NCBI GenBank assembly: GCA_035547835.1
Contig: DASZTW010000001.1
Coordinates: 62,001 to 126,000 of the forward strand
Direction of reading: 5' to 3'
Origin: Acidimicrobiales bacterium
GTDB lineage: Bacteria > Actinomycetota > Acidimicrobiia > Acidimicrobiales > Iamiaceae
DNA length: 64,000 bases
Shown here: positions 1 through 7,960 of the stretch, piece after piece
Layout of the letters: each line of letters opens with the position of its first letter
How positions within the stretch are numbered: the stretch's first letter is position 1
Position numbers and translations under genes: made by a program
Notes under the pieces: model-generated
The model's database searches: none
The model's input: only the letters and a program-made list of their open reading frames with translations
What the model was told of the DNA's origin: nothing

Positions 1-614
1 CCGCGGGGCGTCGGGTCGTGGTCACCGACACGGTGTTCTCGATGGACGGCGACGTCGCGCCGGTCGCGGAGCTGCAGGCGTTGTGCGCTCGGCACGGCGC
101 GCTGCTGGTGCTCGACGAGGCCCACGCCGTACTCGGACCCGACGTCGAGAGCTCGCCCGAGACGATCCGCGTCGGCACCTTGTCGAAGTCGCTCGGCGCG
201 CTCGGCGGGTTCGTCGCCGCCAGCCAGCCGTTCGTTGACTTGTTGGTGAATCGGGCGCGCTCGTACATCTTCACGACCGCGCCATCGCCGGCCGACATGG
301 CGGCCGCGCTGGCAGCCCTGCGGGTGCTCCGCAGCGAGGAGGGCGGCTCGCTCGTCGGCCGGCTACGTGCCGTGGTACAGCGGGTGGCGCCTGGTCACCC
401 GTCGCCGATTGTCCCCTTCGTCGTCGGTGAGGAGGCCGAAGCGGTGGCGGCCGCCGACGCGCTGCTCGCTCGCGGGCTGCTCGTCCCGGCCATCCGCCCA
501 CCGACCGTCGCGCCGGGCAGCTCGCGGCTGCGGGTGGCCCTGTCTGCTGCGCACGACGATGCCATGATCGATCGCCTCCTCGAGGGCCTGTCCGCAGTGG
601 GGCTGCGGCCGTGA
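1..614 (+). CDS. bioF: 8-amino-7-oxononanoate synthase (BioF), C-terminal part
   Basis: PLP-dependent alpha-oxoamine synthase that condenses pimeloyl-ACP/CoA with alanine in the first step of biotin ring assembly. The frame is open from base 3, so the 5' half lies outside the window. Visible family signatures are VFSMDGD, the PLP-aspartate region VLDEAHAVLG, and the Schiff-base lysine in VGTLSKSLGALGG, followed by an intact C-terminal domain. The stop overlaps the GTG start of bioD (GTGA), so the two genes are translationally coupled. Assignment to BioF rather than the related Kbl or HemA rests on the bioD neighbour. Cut by the window edge, not by mutation. Confidence 0.9.
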   Translation, partial: AGRRVVVTDTVFSMDGDVAPVAELQALCARHGALLVLDEAHAVLGPDVESSPETIRVGTLSKSLGALGGFVAASQPFVDLLVNRARSYIFTTAPSPADMAAALAALRVLRSEEGGSLVGRLRAVVQRVAPGHPSPIVPFVVGEEAEAVAAADALLARGLLVPAIRPPTVAPGSSRLRVALSAAHDDAMIDRLLEGLSAVGLRP

Positions 615-1255
615 CGGTCCTGTTCGTCGCAGGAACGGGCACCGAGGTCGGCAAGACGTGGGTCGCGTGCGAGGTGGCACGGGCGGCCCGGGGATCAGGT
701 CGGCGCGTGGCCGCCCGCAAGCCCGCGCAGTCATATGACGCGGGCGCGGACGGCGAGCCGCTGGCCGCGACCGACGCCGACCTGCTCGGCGCCGCGTCCG
801 GCGAAGCGCCCACCACGGTGTGCCCGTCGCACCGCTGGTACCCGGTGGCCATGGCGCCACCGATGGCCGCCGACGCGCTCGATCGTCCACCCGTCCGGCT
901 GGCCGACCTCGTCGCCGAGACGACTTGGCCGCAGGGGTGCGACCTGGTGGTCGTCGAAGCCGCGGGTGGCGTCCGCTCGCCCATCGCGCACGACGGCGAC
1001 GGCGTCGACCTCGCGCAGCGCCTCGCGCCGGACCTGGTCCTGCTGGTCGCCGACGCGACGCTCGGCACGATCAACCTCACCCGCCTGAGTGTCGACGCGC
1101 TCACGCCGCTCCCGGTCCTCGTCATCTTGAACCGCTACGACGACGCCGACGACCTCCAGCGCCGCAACCGTGCCTGGCTCGAGCACCACGCCGGACTCGA
1201 CGTCGTCGTCCACCCCGCCGACGCCCTCCACCACCCCTCCCTCACCCTGCTGTGA
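611..1255 (+). CDS. bioD: ATP-dependent dethiobiotin synthetase (BioD)
   Basis: Cytoplasmic enzyme closing the ureido ring of dethiobiotin from 7,8-diaminononanoate, CO2 and ATP. The 214-residue length is normal. The N-terminal P-loop GTGTEVGKT (about residues 8-16), the KPAQSYD substrate/Mg segment and VVVEAAGGVRSPI are textbook BioD motifs. The GTG start overlaps the bioF stop. The last three codons read CTG CTG TGA, and the stop is bases 4-6 of a 43-bp palindromic element that begins at 1250, so the repeat supplies the end of this gene. Confidence 0.95.
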   Translation: MTVLFVAGTGTEVGKTWVACEVARAARGSGRRVAARKPAQSYDAGADGEPLAATDADLLGAASGEAPTTVCPSHRWYPVAMAPPMAADALDRPPVRLADLVAETTWPQGCDLVVVEAAGGVRSPIAHDGDGVDLAQRLAPDLVLLVADATLGTINLTRLSVDALTPLPVLVILNRYDDADDLQRRNRAWLEHHAGLDVVVHPADALHHPSLTLL

Positions 1256-1438
1256 GCACTTGGCCACCCAGGAGGTGGCTGAGCGCGCACAGCAGGAATG
1301 GTGGGGACCCCTCCCACCGCTGCTGTGAGCACTTGACCACCCAGGAGGTGGCTGAGCGCGCACAGCAGGAATCGTGGGGACCCCTCCCACCGCTGCTGTG
1401 AGCACTTGACCACCCAGGAGGTGGCTGAGCGCGCACAG
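1250..1438. repeat. Three tandem copies of 43-bp palindromic element, family 1
   Basis: Copies lie at 1250-1292, 1323-1365 and 1396-1438, a strict 73-bp period. Each is a 19-nt arm CTGTGAGCACTTGACCACC (first copy TTGGCC), a 5-nt spacer CAGGA and a 19-nt imperfect complementary arm GGTGGCTGAGCGCGCACAG. The 30-bp linkers are near-identical and contain their own small inverted repeat (GTGGG/CCCAC). Related single copies occur at 11156, 28741, 50646 and 51882. There is no T-run after the hairpins. Confidence 0.9.
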
Positions 1439-1486
1439 CGGGAATGGTGGGGGCGAAACGGTTGGGGGGTCCGCCGGTCGCCCTCG

Positions 1487-1492
1487 TATCGT
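1487..1492 (+). promoter_or_regulatory. -10 hexamer of a leaderless promoter for the ABC exporter
   Basis: TATCGT ends 6 nt before the GTG at 1499, so the transcript should begin at or next to the start codon. No Shine-Dalgarno sequence is present. The same layout recurs at many operon heads in the window. Confidence 0.5.
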
Positions 1493-1498
1493 CGGGTC

Positions 1499-3457
1499 GT
1501 GCAACCCGACACGGAACCGCCCGTCGACGGGCAGGACCGGACCACCGTCCCCACGACCGCGGCGTCTGCGATCCCCCTGTCGACCACCCCTCCGCTGCGC
1601 GACCTCTGGCGCTACGCACGGGGACACCGCCCGCAAGCGGTGTTCGCCTTCGTGATGTCGGTGTGCAACAAGGTGTTCGACATCGCGCCCGAGCTGTTGA
1701 TCGGTGCCGCGGTCGATCTGGTGGTCAAGCAGAACGGCCGCTCGTTCGTGGGCCGCGTGATCGGCTCGGACGACCGCTTCACCCAACTCACGGTGCTCGT
1801 CGTGGTCACCGTGGCGATCTGGCTGCTCGAGTCCCTCACCGAGTACCTCGCGGTCACCAACTGGCGGAACCTCGCCCAGTCGATCGAGCACGACGCGCGC
1901 ATGGACACCTACCGCCACGTGCAGACGCTCGAGATGGCCTACTTCGAGGACCGTACGTCGGGTGGGCTGATGACCGTGCTGAACGACGACGTCAACCAGC
2001 TCGAGCGCTTCCTCGACATGGGCCCGCACAAGCTCGTGATCACGGCGGCCAACGTCGTGTTCCTGGGCGTCACGTTCCTGGTGGTGTCGCCGCTGCTCGC
2101 GCTGTTGGCGTTCGTGCCGATCCCGGTGATCGTCGCCGGATCGCTCTGGTACCAGAAGCGGCTCGAGCCGCGATACGCCAGGGTTCGCCGGGCGGCCGGC
2201 GCGATCAGCGACGCCCTCACCAACGGGATCGGCGGCATCGCCACCATCAAGGCGTTCAACGCCGAAGTCCGGGAAGTGGCCCGGGTGCGCGCCGACAGCG
2301 ACGACTACCGCCTGGCCAACGCCGACGCGATCACGTACTCCACCGCGTTCCGCCCGCTCATCCGCACCGCGGTGCTCGCCGGCTTCACGATGACGTTGGT
2401 GATCGGTGGCCGTGCGGCGCTCCGAGGCGACCTGGCCGTCGGCCTGTTCTCGATGCTCGTGTACATGACCCAGCGGCTGCTGTGGCCACTCACCGACTTG
2501 GGCGAGACGTTCGACCTGTACCAGCGGGCCATGGCGTCGTGCCGGCGGATCTTCGGGTTGTTGCAGGCGGAGCCGCGCATCCTCCCCGGCGCCCATGACC
2601 TGCCGGCTCCCGTGCGGGGCGCCGTGCGATTCGAGAACGTGTCGTTCGCGTATTCACCGGCGAGCGGCGACGTGCTGCAGGGGTTCGACCTCGACGCCGG
2701 TGCCGGCGAGACCCACGCGATCGTCGGCGCGACCGGGTCGGGCAAGTCGACCGTGGTCAAGCTGCTCTTGCGGCTCTACGAGCCGACGTCGGGTCGCATC
2801 ACGGTCGACGGCGAGGCCATCGACCGGCTCACGTTCCGCTCTTTGCGGGGGGCCACCGGGTTCGTGGCACAGGACGTGTTCCTCTTCTACGGCACCATCC
2901 GGGAGAACCTCACGTACGGTCGTCCCGACGCGACCGACGCCGAGATCCGACAGGCCGCCCGCCTCGCCGAGGCGGATACGTTCATCGAGTCGCTGCCGGA
3001 CGGCTACGACACGATGGTCGGCGAGCGCGGCCAGAAGCTGTCCGGTGGGCAGCGTCAGCGCCTCACCATCGCGCGGGCGATCCTCCGCGACCCCGCGATC
3101 TTGATGCTCGACGAGGCGACGTCGGCGGTCGACAACGAGACCGAGGCCGCCATCCAGCGGTCGCTCGCCAAGGTGTCGGCCGGCCGGACCACCATCGTGA
3201 TCGCCCACCGCCTGTCGACCGTGCGCCACGCCCACCGCATCCACGTGATGGAGGCCGGACGCGTGATCGAGGCAGGTACCCACGACGAGCTCGTCGCTCG
3301 CGGCGGTCTCTACGCCGCCCTGTGGCGCGTCCAGACGGGTGAGGCGATCCCGACCGCCGATGCCACCCTCGCCGACCCGGACGACCCCGACGACCCGGGC
3401 GGCCCGGGCGGCCCGGACGATCCGGATCTTCCGATTCGTGCACAAGTGGCGAAATAG
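1499..3457 (+). CDS. ABC transporter, exporter type (fused membrane and ATPase domains)
   Basis: Inner-membrane half-transporter, 652 residues. An N-terminal ABC_membrane domain with several hydrophobic helices is followed by an ATPase domain with Walker A GATGSGKST, signature LSGGQRQR, Walker B ILMLDEAT and H-loop IAHRLST. Substrate is unknown; MsbA/LmrA-like multidrug or lipid export is the family default. GTG at 1499 is chosen because a TATCGT hexamer lies 6 nt upstream and the longer frame would read through the palindromic repeats. The C-terminus is unusual: a low-complexity Asp/Pro/Gly tail (about 20 residues), then IRAQVAK, which is encoded by the arm of a family 2 palindrome that also supplies the TAG stop. 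Confidence 0.85.
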   Translation: MQPDTEPPVDGQDRTTVPTTAASAIPLSTTPPLRDLWRYARGHRPQAVFAFVMSVCNKVFDIAPELLIGAAVDLVVKQNGRSFVGRVIGSDDRFTQLTVLVVVTVAIWLLESLTEYLAVTNWRNLAQSIEHDARMDTYRHVQTLEMAYFEDRTSGGLMTVLNDDVNQLERFLDMGPHKLVITAANVVFLGVTFLVVSPLLALLAFVPIPVIVAGSLWYQKRLEPRYARVRRAAGAISDALTNGIGGIATIKAFNAEVREVARVRADSDDYRLANADAITYSTAFRPLIRTAVLAGFTMTLVIGGRAALRGDLAVGLFSMLVYMTQRLLWPLTDLGETFDLYQRAMASCRRIFGLLQAEPRILPGAHDLPAPVRGAVRFENVSFAYSPASGDVLQGFDLDAGAGETHAIVGATGSGKSTVVKLLLRLYEPTSGRITVDGEAIDRLTFRSLRGATGFVAQDVFLFYGTIRENLTYGRPDATDAEIRQAARLAEADTFIESLPDGYDTMVGERGQKLSGGQRQRLTIARAILRDPAILMLDEATSAVDNETEAAIQRSLAKVSAGRTTIVIAHRLSTVRHAHRIHVMEAGRVIEAGTHDELVARGGLYAALWRVQTGEAIPTADATLADPDDPDDPGGPGGPDDPDLPIRAQVAK

Positions 3458-3498
3458 CATCGACCGGCTGAGCCAGCCCGCCGCTTCTGCACGAATCG
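3432..3498. repeat. Palindromic element, family 2, copy A
   Basis: Arms CGATTCGTGCA (3432-3442) and TGCACGAATCG (3488-3498) are perfect complements. Pairing continues inward with one mismatch, giving the 16-nt family arm TTCGTGCAnAAGtGGC. The loop is about 29 nt, longer than in the other copies. It lies between the convergent ABC exporter and moaA and carries the exporter's last codons and stop. Confidence 0.85.
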
Positions 3499-3538
3499 CA
3501 GGAATACGCGCGGGACGGGCGGGTGGCCCGCGGGCTGG

Positions 3539-4576
3539 TCAGCCGCCGATCTGGCTCATGGAGCGACGCGGGCGGATGAACTGGACCTGGCCGATGGCGT
3601 GACCTGACCACTTGGCGGCGACGTTGCCCTCCACCAGCGCGGCGAGCTCGCCGTCGCCGGCGCCGGCTCGAAGCGGCCCACGCAAGTCGGTTTCCTCCAA
3701 GGCGAACAGGCAGTTGCGGAGCTTCCCGTCGGCGGTGAGGCGGACCCGGTCGCACTGCTCGCAGAACGGTCGGGTGACGCTGGCGATCACCCCGACCTCA
3801 CCGGCGCCATCGGCATACCGCCATCGTTCGGCGGGCTCATGGCCGCGGCCCACCGAACCACCGCGGCCCACCGAACCACCCCGGCCCACCGAACCACCGC
3901 GGCCCACCGACTCGAGCGGGAACGCGGACTCGATGGCGGCGAGGATCTCCCCCGAGGGCACCACCTGGTCGGGCCGCCACTTGCCTTGGGCGTCGAGCGG
4001 CATGAATTCGATGAAGCGCACGACCACGCCCCGGTCGCGCCCGAAGCGGGCGAAGTCGACCACCTCGTCATCGTTCACGCCTCGCATGACCACGACGTTG
4101 ACCTTGACCGGCGAGAATCCCTCGTCGACGGCGGCATCGATCCCGGCGAGCACCTTGGCGAGCTCGTCGCGCCCGGTGAGCGCCTCGAAGCGGTCGGATC
4201 GCAACGAGTCGCACGACACGTTCAGGCGGCCCAGGCCGGCCACCCGCAGATCGTGGGCCATCGTGGGCAGCGCCGAGCCGTTCGTGGTCAGCGCCAGGTC
4301 GACCGGGAGCGCGGCCAGCTTGGCGACCAGCACTGGGAGGTGGGCACGGACGGTGGGCTCCCCACCGGTGAGCCGGATCGAGTCGACCCCCCAGCGGTCG
4401 ACGAACAGCGTCGCGAGCCGCTCGATCTCCTCGAACGTGAGGACTTCCGATCGGGGTAGCCAGGTCATGCCTTCGGCGGGCATGCAGTAGGCGCAGCGGA
4501 AGTTGCATCGGTCGGTGACCGAGATCCGCAGGTCGCGGTGGGTGCGCCCGTACCCGTCGACCAGCTGTCGTGTCAC
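3539..4576 (-). CDS. moaA: GTP 3',8-cyclase (MoaA), molybdenum cofactor biosynthesis
   Basis: Radical SAM enzyme that rearranges GTP in the first step of molybdopterin synthesis. About 345 residues. The N-terminal Cys motif CNFRCAYC (C24, C28, C31) binds the SAM 4Fe-4S cluster; the C-terminal CEQCDRVR and the downstream LRNCLF provide the second cluster. Start is GTG 4576 or GTG 4585, both just after the moeA stop; 4576 has a GGTGGG 5 nt upstream. Oddity: between FPLE and RWRYADGAGEVG lies an in-frame 18-bp tandem repeat (about 3847-3910) encoding repeated GRGGSV, a loop expansion. Last gene of the galU-moeA-moaA operon. Confidence 0.93.
   Translation of the reverse strand: MTRQLVDGYGRTHRDLRISVTDRCNFRCAYCMPAEGMTWLPRSEVLTFEEIERLATLFVDRWGVDSIRLTGGEPTVRAHLPVLVAKLAALPVDLALTTNGSALPTMAHDLRVAGLGRLNVSCDSLRSDRFEALTGRDELAKVLAGIDAAVDEGFSPVKVNVVVMRGVNDDEVVDFARFGRDRGVVVRFIEFMPLDAQGKWRPDQVVPSGEILAAIESAFPLESVGRGGSVGRGGSVGRGGSVGRGHEPAERWRYADGAGEVGVIASVTRPFCEQCDRVRLTADGKLRNCLFALEETDLRGPLRAGAGDGELAALVEGNVAAKWSGHAIGQVQFIRPRRSMSQIGG
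3847..3910. repeat. 18-bp minisatellite inside moaA
   Basis: Three near-perfect units of 18 bp plus a partial fourth, starting GGCCCACCGAACCACC on the plus strand. The middle unit differs by one base. In frame, it encodes repeated GRGGSV hexapeptides in the moaA product. Confidence 0.9.
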
Positions 4577-4592
4577 GTCGCCCACCGTAACG

Positions 4593-5816
4593 TCAGGTGC
4601 CGAGCACGAGGCAGGCCACTTCGCACCCCGCGTCGACGCCGGGCCCGTCGGGTAGCACCACCAGCGCGTTGGCGGCCGCCATGGCCGTGAGTTGGTGCGA
4701 CCCCTGCCCGCCCGCCGACCGCACGTGGAAACGCCCGTCCGACGCCCACTGACCGGTGGCCCGCACGAAGTGGGTCTTGCCGTCGGCGCGCCGGGCGAAC
4801 GCCTCCTCCGCGACGGCGGCGAGCTCGGGACGCCGGAGCGCCTCGGCGGGGTGGCCGGCGACAGCCCGTAGGGCCGGACGGGCCAACAGCTCGAACGAGA
4901 CAAGGGATGACACAGGGTTGCCCGGGAGTCCGAACACCGGCGTGTGGTCCACCACCCCGAACGCGAAGGGCTTGGCCGGCCGGATGGCGATCTGCATCCA
5001 CCGCATCTGACCGATGCGGTCGAGCACGGCCTTGACCTCGTCGAAATCGCCCATGCTCACCCCACCACTGCTCACCACTGCGTCGCACGTGGCGGCACCG
5101 CGACGGAGCAGCGCCTCGATGGCCACTGGGTCGTCGGGCGCCCAACCGAGGTCGACGGGTTCGAACCCCCCGGCGCGGATGAGCGCGAGAAGGCCGAGCC
5201 GGTTGCTGTCGTGGATCTGCCCCGGCCCCAGCGGCGCACCAGGAGCGACCAACTCGTCGCCGGTCGACAACACCCCGACCCGCGGGCGCGGCGTCACCAT
5301 GACCTCGGCAACTCCGGCGGTTGCAAGGAGCGAGAGGTTCGCCGGGCCGAGTTGCACGCCCGCGGCCACGACCGGCGCACCGGGCAAGAGGTCGGACCCC
5401 GCCCGCCGCACGTTCGCGCCGCCGGTCACGGCTTCGGTCACGGTGACGAGATCGCCGTCGACCGTGGTTCGTTCCACGATGACCACCGCGTCCGCACCCG
5501 CGGGCAGCGGTGCACCCGTCATGATCCGGATGGCGCAGCCGGGACCCACCGCCTCCGTGGCGACCGCCCCGGCGGCGACGGTCTCGATGATGCGCAGCCT
5601 CGCGGGCGTGTCCTGGGAGGCGCCGGCGACATCGGCCGAGCGCAGTGCGAACCCGTCCATCGCCGAGTTGTCGAACGGGGGGACCGCAACCTCGCTGGTG
5701 ACGGTCTCGGCCACGACGAGGCCGAGCGCCTCGCCGAGCGGGTACTGCTCCGGCGGGAGCGGACCGACCCGGCTCAGGACGTGCTGGACAGCAGCGTCGA
5801 GCGGGAGCAGCGCCAC
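4593..5816 (-). CDS. moeA: Molybdopterin molybdenumtransferase (MoeA)
   Basis: Inserts molybdenum into adenylylated molybdopterin. About 407 residues, the normal length. The MoeA N-terminal motif PPFDNSAMDGFALR is present, followed by the MoCF-binding core with GVLSTGDEL and VSSGGVSMGDFD, and the FGLPGNPVSS signature of domain III. The GTG start at 5816 is one base after the galU stop. The stop is 8-16 bp before moaA, so the three genes form one transcription unit from the galU promoter. Confidence 0.93.
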   Translation of the reverse strand: MALLPLDAAVQHVLSRVGPLPPEQYPLGEALGLVVAETVTSEVAVPPFDNSAMDGFALRSADVAGASQDTPARLRIIETVAAGAVATEAVGPGCAIRIMTGAPLPAGADAVVIVERTTVDGDLVTVTEAVTGGANVRRAGSDLLPGAPVVAAGVQLGPANLSLLATAGVAEVMVTPRPRVGVLSTGDELVAPGAPLGPGQIHDSNRLGLLALIRAGGFEPVDLGWAPDDPVAIEALLRRGAATCDAVVSSGGVSMGDFDEVKAVLDRIGQMRWMQIAIRPAKPFAFGVVDHTPVFGLPGNPVSSLVSFELLARPALRAVAGHPAEALRRPELAAVAEEAFARRADGKTHFVRATGQWASDGRFHVRSAGGQGSHQLTAMAAANALVVLPDGPGVDAGCEVACLVLGT

Positions 5817-5817
5817 C

Positions 5818-6711
5818 TCAGAGGCCGCGGTCGCGGACCAGATCAGCGAGGAAAGTCGCGAACTCAGCTCCCAAGTCGTCGCGCTCGAGGGCCAACTCCA
5901 CCGTGGCCCGGAGGTAGTCGAGCTTGTCGCCGACGTCATAGCGGCCGTCGGTGAAGCACACGCCGTACACGGGTTCGGTGTCCATGAGGAAGCTGATCGC
6001 GTCGGTCAGCTGGATCTCACCGCCGACACCGGGCTCGATCTTGTCGATGGCGTCGAAGATCCGCGGCGAGAAGATGTAGCGGCCCATCACCGCGTAGTTC
6101 GACGGCGCGTCGGCAGGCTTGGGCTTCTCCTCGATGCCCGTGAGGCGCACGATGTCGGGCTCATCGGTGGTTTCGACTGCGGCGCAGCCGTAGGAGGAGA
6201 TCGACTCGATCGGCACCTGCTTGAGCGCCAGCACGGTGCCGCCGCGCGCTTCGTACACCTCGATCATGCGCCGCAGCAGACGGGCCTCGTCGACCATGAT
6301 GTCGTCGCCGAGCAGCACGGCGAACGGTTGGTCGCCCACGTGCTTTGCCGCGACGCCCACCGCGTGGCCCAGACCGAGCGGTTCACCCTGGCGCACGTAG
6401 TGGATGTCGGCCAGGTCGGCCAGCCCCTGGACCTCGGCCAACATGTCGTGCTTGCCGGCCCGGTCCAGCGCGAACTCCAGCTCGCCCTGGCGATCGAAGT
6501 GGTCCTCGATCGAGCGCTTGTTGCGCCCGGTGACCACCAAGATGTCGGTGAGGCCGGCCTGCACCGCTTCCTCGACCACGTATTGGATCGCCGGCTTGTC
6601 GACGATCGGCAGCATTTCCTTTGGCTGGGCCTTGGTGGCCGGCAGGAACCTGGTGCCCAGACCAGCAGCTGGCACCACCGCCTTGCGCACCGCCCCGTGC
6701 GTCGCATCCAT
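5818..6711 (-). CDS. galU: UTP-glucose-1-phosphate uridylyltransferase
   Basis: Makes UDP-glucose from UTP and glucose 1-phosphate for glycan and glycolipid synthesis. 297 residues. The nucleotidyltransferase signature AAGLGTRFLPATKAQPKEM sits at the N-terminus, followed by LPIVDKP and the LGDDIMVD metal site. The ATG at 6711 is preceded by TAGGAT 8 nt upstream, a leaderless layout. First gene of an operon with moeA and moaA. The link between UDP-glucose and Moco synthesis looks like co-transcription of housekeeping genes rather than one pathway. Confidence 0.93.
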   Translation of the reverse strand: MDATHGAVRKAVVPAAGLGTRFLPATKAQPKEMLPIVDKPAIQYVVEEAVQAGLTDILVVTGRNKRSIEDHFDRQGELEFALDRAGKHDMLAEVQGLADLADIHYVRQGEPLGLGHAVGVAAKHVGDQPFAVLLGDDIMVDEARLLRRMIEVYEARGGTVLALKQVPIESISSYGCAAVETTDEPDIVRLTGIEEKPKPADAPSNYAVMGRYIFSPRIFDAIDKIEPGVGGEIQLTDAISFLMDTEPVYGVCFTDGRYDVGDKLDYLRATVELALERDDLGAEFATFLADLVRDRGL

Positions 6712-6719
6712 CGCCGCGC

Positions 6720-6725
6720 ATCCTA
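6720..6725 (-). promoter_or_regulatory. -10 hexamer, galU-moeA-moaA operon
   Basis: TAGGAT on the minus strand, 8 nt before the galU ATG. It fits the leaderless pattern of the window. Confidence 0.45.
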
Positions 6726-6816
6726 CGACCGGGCCACCCCGCAGCGCAGGTCCGGACCGTCGAGCACTGTCTCGCCGCTCGCGCCACGGATTGGAGGCCG
6801 CGGCGGGACGGTCCGG

Positions 6817-6822
6817 TAGCAT
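6817..6822 (+). promoter_or_regulatory. -10 hexamer of the FmdB-type gene
   Basis: TAGCAT directly abuts the CIRCE-like inverted repeat, so the transcription start would fall inside the operator. Confidence 0.5.
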
Positions 6823-6848
6823 TGGCACTCAACGTTGCCGAGTGCCAG
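6822..6848 (+). promoter_or_regulatory. CIRCE-like operator (HrcA type)
   Basis: TTGGCACTC, nine bases, then GAGTGCCAG. This matches the architecture and most bases of the CIRCE element (TTAGCACTC-N9-GAGTGCTAA) bound by the heat-shock repressor HrcA. It overlaps the expected transcription start, where a repressor would block RNA polymerase. Likeness is seen in the sequence; HrcA binding is inferred. Confidence 0.6.
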
Positions 6849-6861
6849 CCGGCGAGGTCCG

Positions 6862-7221
6862 ATGCCCACCTACGAGTACCGCTGCAAGAAGTGCGACCAG
6901 ACCCTCGAGGTCTTCCAGTCGTTCACCGACGACTCGCTCACCGAATGCCCCAACTGCGGCGGCACGCTGCGAAAGGTCTTCGGCAACGTCGGCATCACAT
7001 TCAAAGGCAGCGGCTTCTACAAGACCGACAGCCGCTCGGGAACCAAGAGCCGATCGGGCTCCGGCTCATCGTCGTCCGACGGCTCGTCCACGACGTCGTC
7101 GAGCGAGTCGACCAGTAGCTCCGGCGGATCGGGCGGTACCAACGGCTCCGCCGGATCCGGGGGATCGAAGGGCTCGGGCGACAAGAGCCCCTCAGCCACG
7201 ACTTCCAGCTCCAGTTCCTGA
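6862..7221 (+). CDS. FmdB family zinc-ribbon protein
   Basis: 119 residues. Begins MPTYEYRCKKC and has a second CPNC pair, the four-Cys zinc ribbon of the FmdB/CxxC_CXXC_SSSS family, followed by the typical GSGFYKTD. The remaining 55 or so residues are a Ser/Gly/Thr low-complexity tail ending in a run of serines. Start at ATG 6862 with GGCGAGG (6851-6857) 4 nt upstream. Family function is poorly defined; regulation of amidase genes was proposed for the founding member. A CIRCE-like operator upstream suggests heat-shock control, which hints at a protein-quality role. Confidence 0.85.
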   Translation: MPTYEYRCKKCDQTLEVFQSFTDDSLTECPNCGGTLRKVFGNVGITFKGSGFYKTDSRSGTKSRSGSGSSSSDGSSTTSSSESTSSSGGSGGTNGSAGSGGSKGSGDKSPSATTSSSSS

Positions 7222-7318
7222 GCCGCAGCGCGGCGATCGCCTAACCTCCCCTCGTTCGTGGGTCGACGCACGGCCCTCCTCCGCATCTTGGCCAACCGGC
7301 CTGTCCCGAGGAGCTTCC

Positions 7319-7933
7319 GTGCCGCCTCTGTCGCTGATCGTCGCCCGCCTCCGCCTCCGCTTGCACCGCCGGGCCGTCGCCACCTGGCTGACCGTGGTCC
7401 TGTGTTCGGCCACTGCCGGCTTCGTCGCCCGCGGCGGCTCCGGTCGCTCCTCCCCGGCTCCCGCCGCCACGCGTCGCGTCGTGGTGGCCACGGCCAACCT
7501 CACGCCGGGCGCGTCGCTCGACGGCCATGTCCGCTACGCCGACGTCGACACGTCGATCGTGCCCGCCGGCGCGGTCACCCGACTCCCGCGGCACCGTGCC
7601 GCTCGAGTCACGCTCCACCGGGGCGAGGTCCTGGTGACCGATCGGGTTTCGGGCCGGACCGGCGCTGGGCCCGCTGCGCTGTTGGCGCCGGGATTCAGCG
7701 GCGTGGCCGTGCCGCTCCCCGACACCGCGCCCACCTTGCGAGTGGGCGACCGTGTCGACGTGGTGGACACGACAGCGGCGGGTGAGGCCCGGGTGGTGGG
7801 GCACCGCCTCGAAGTGATCGACGCGCACGCCGAGTCGATCACGGTCGCGGTCCGCGCCGACGAAGTGCCTTCGCTGGCGTCGTCGCTGGCGGACGGCGAG
7901 TTGACCGTGGTGTTCGTGGGCCCGCCCTCATGA
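7319..7933 (+). CDS. SAF domain protein, CpaB/RcpC-like
   Basis: 204 residues. A basic N-terminus and one transmembrane helix (about residues 18-37, ATWLTVVLCSATAGFVA) are followed by a SAF domain (VVVATANLTPGASLDGHVRY), as in CpaB/RcpC, periplasmic proteins of Flp/Tad pilus assembly. GTG start 7319 is supported by GAGGAG 5 nt upstream. No other tad genes are nearby, so a pilus role is only inferred. Upstream, TAACCT at 7242-7247 could be its -10 element. Confidence 0.75.
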   Translation: MPPLSLIVARLRLRLHRRAVATWLTVVLCSATAGFVARGGSGRSSPAPAATRRVVVATANLTPGASLDGHVRYADVDTSIVPAGAVTRLPRHRAARVTLHRGEVLVTDRVSGRTGAGPAALLAPGFSGVAVPLPDTAPTLRVGDRVDVVDTTAAGEARVVGHRLEVIDAHAESITVAVRADEVPSLASSLADGELTVVFVGPPS

Positions 7934-7960
7934 GCGGGCATCGGTCGCCGGGGCCGGCGA

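Noticed and set aside
1250-1440. Possible CRISPR array (three repeats with regular spacing)
   Set aside because: The linkers are near-identical rather than unique spacers, only three units exist, and no cas genes are present.
731-2596. Long minus-strand ORF across bioD, the repeats and the ABC exporter
   Set aside because: Antisense shadow in GC-rich DNA; His/Arg/Val-rich with no family motifs, while the plus strand has clear BioD and ABC signatures.
6835-6861. Upstream in-frame start for the FmdB-type gene
   Set aside because: It falls inside the CIRCE-like operator and upstream of the ribosome-binding site; FmdB proteins begin MPTYEYRC.
7258-7785. Leaderless alternative ORF starting GTG at 7258
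   Set aside because: It is in a different frame from the SAF-domain protein and is Arg/Pro-rich; the SAF gene has a good ribosome-binding site and domain match.
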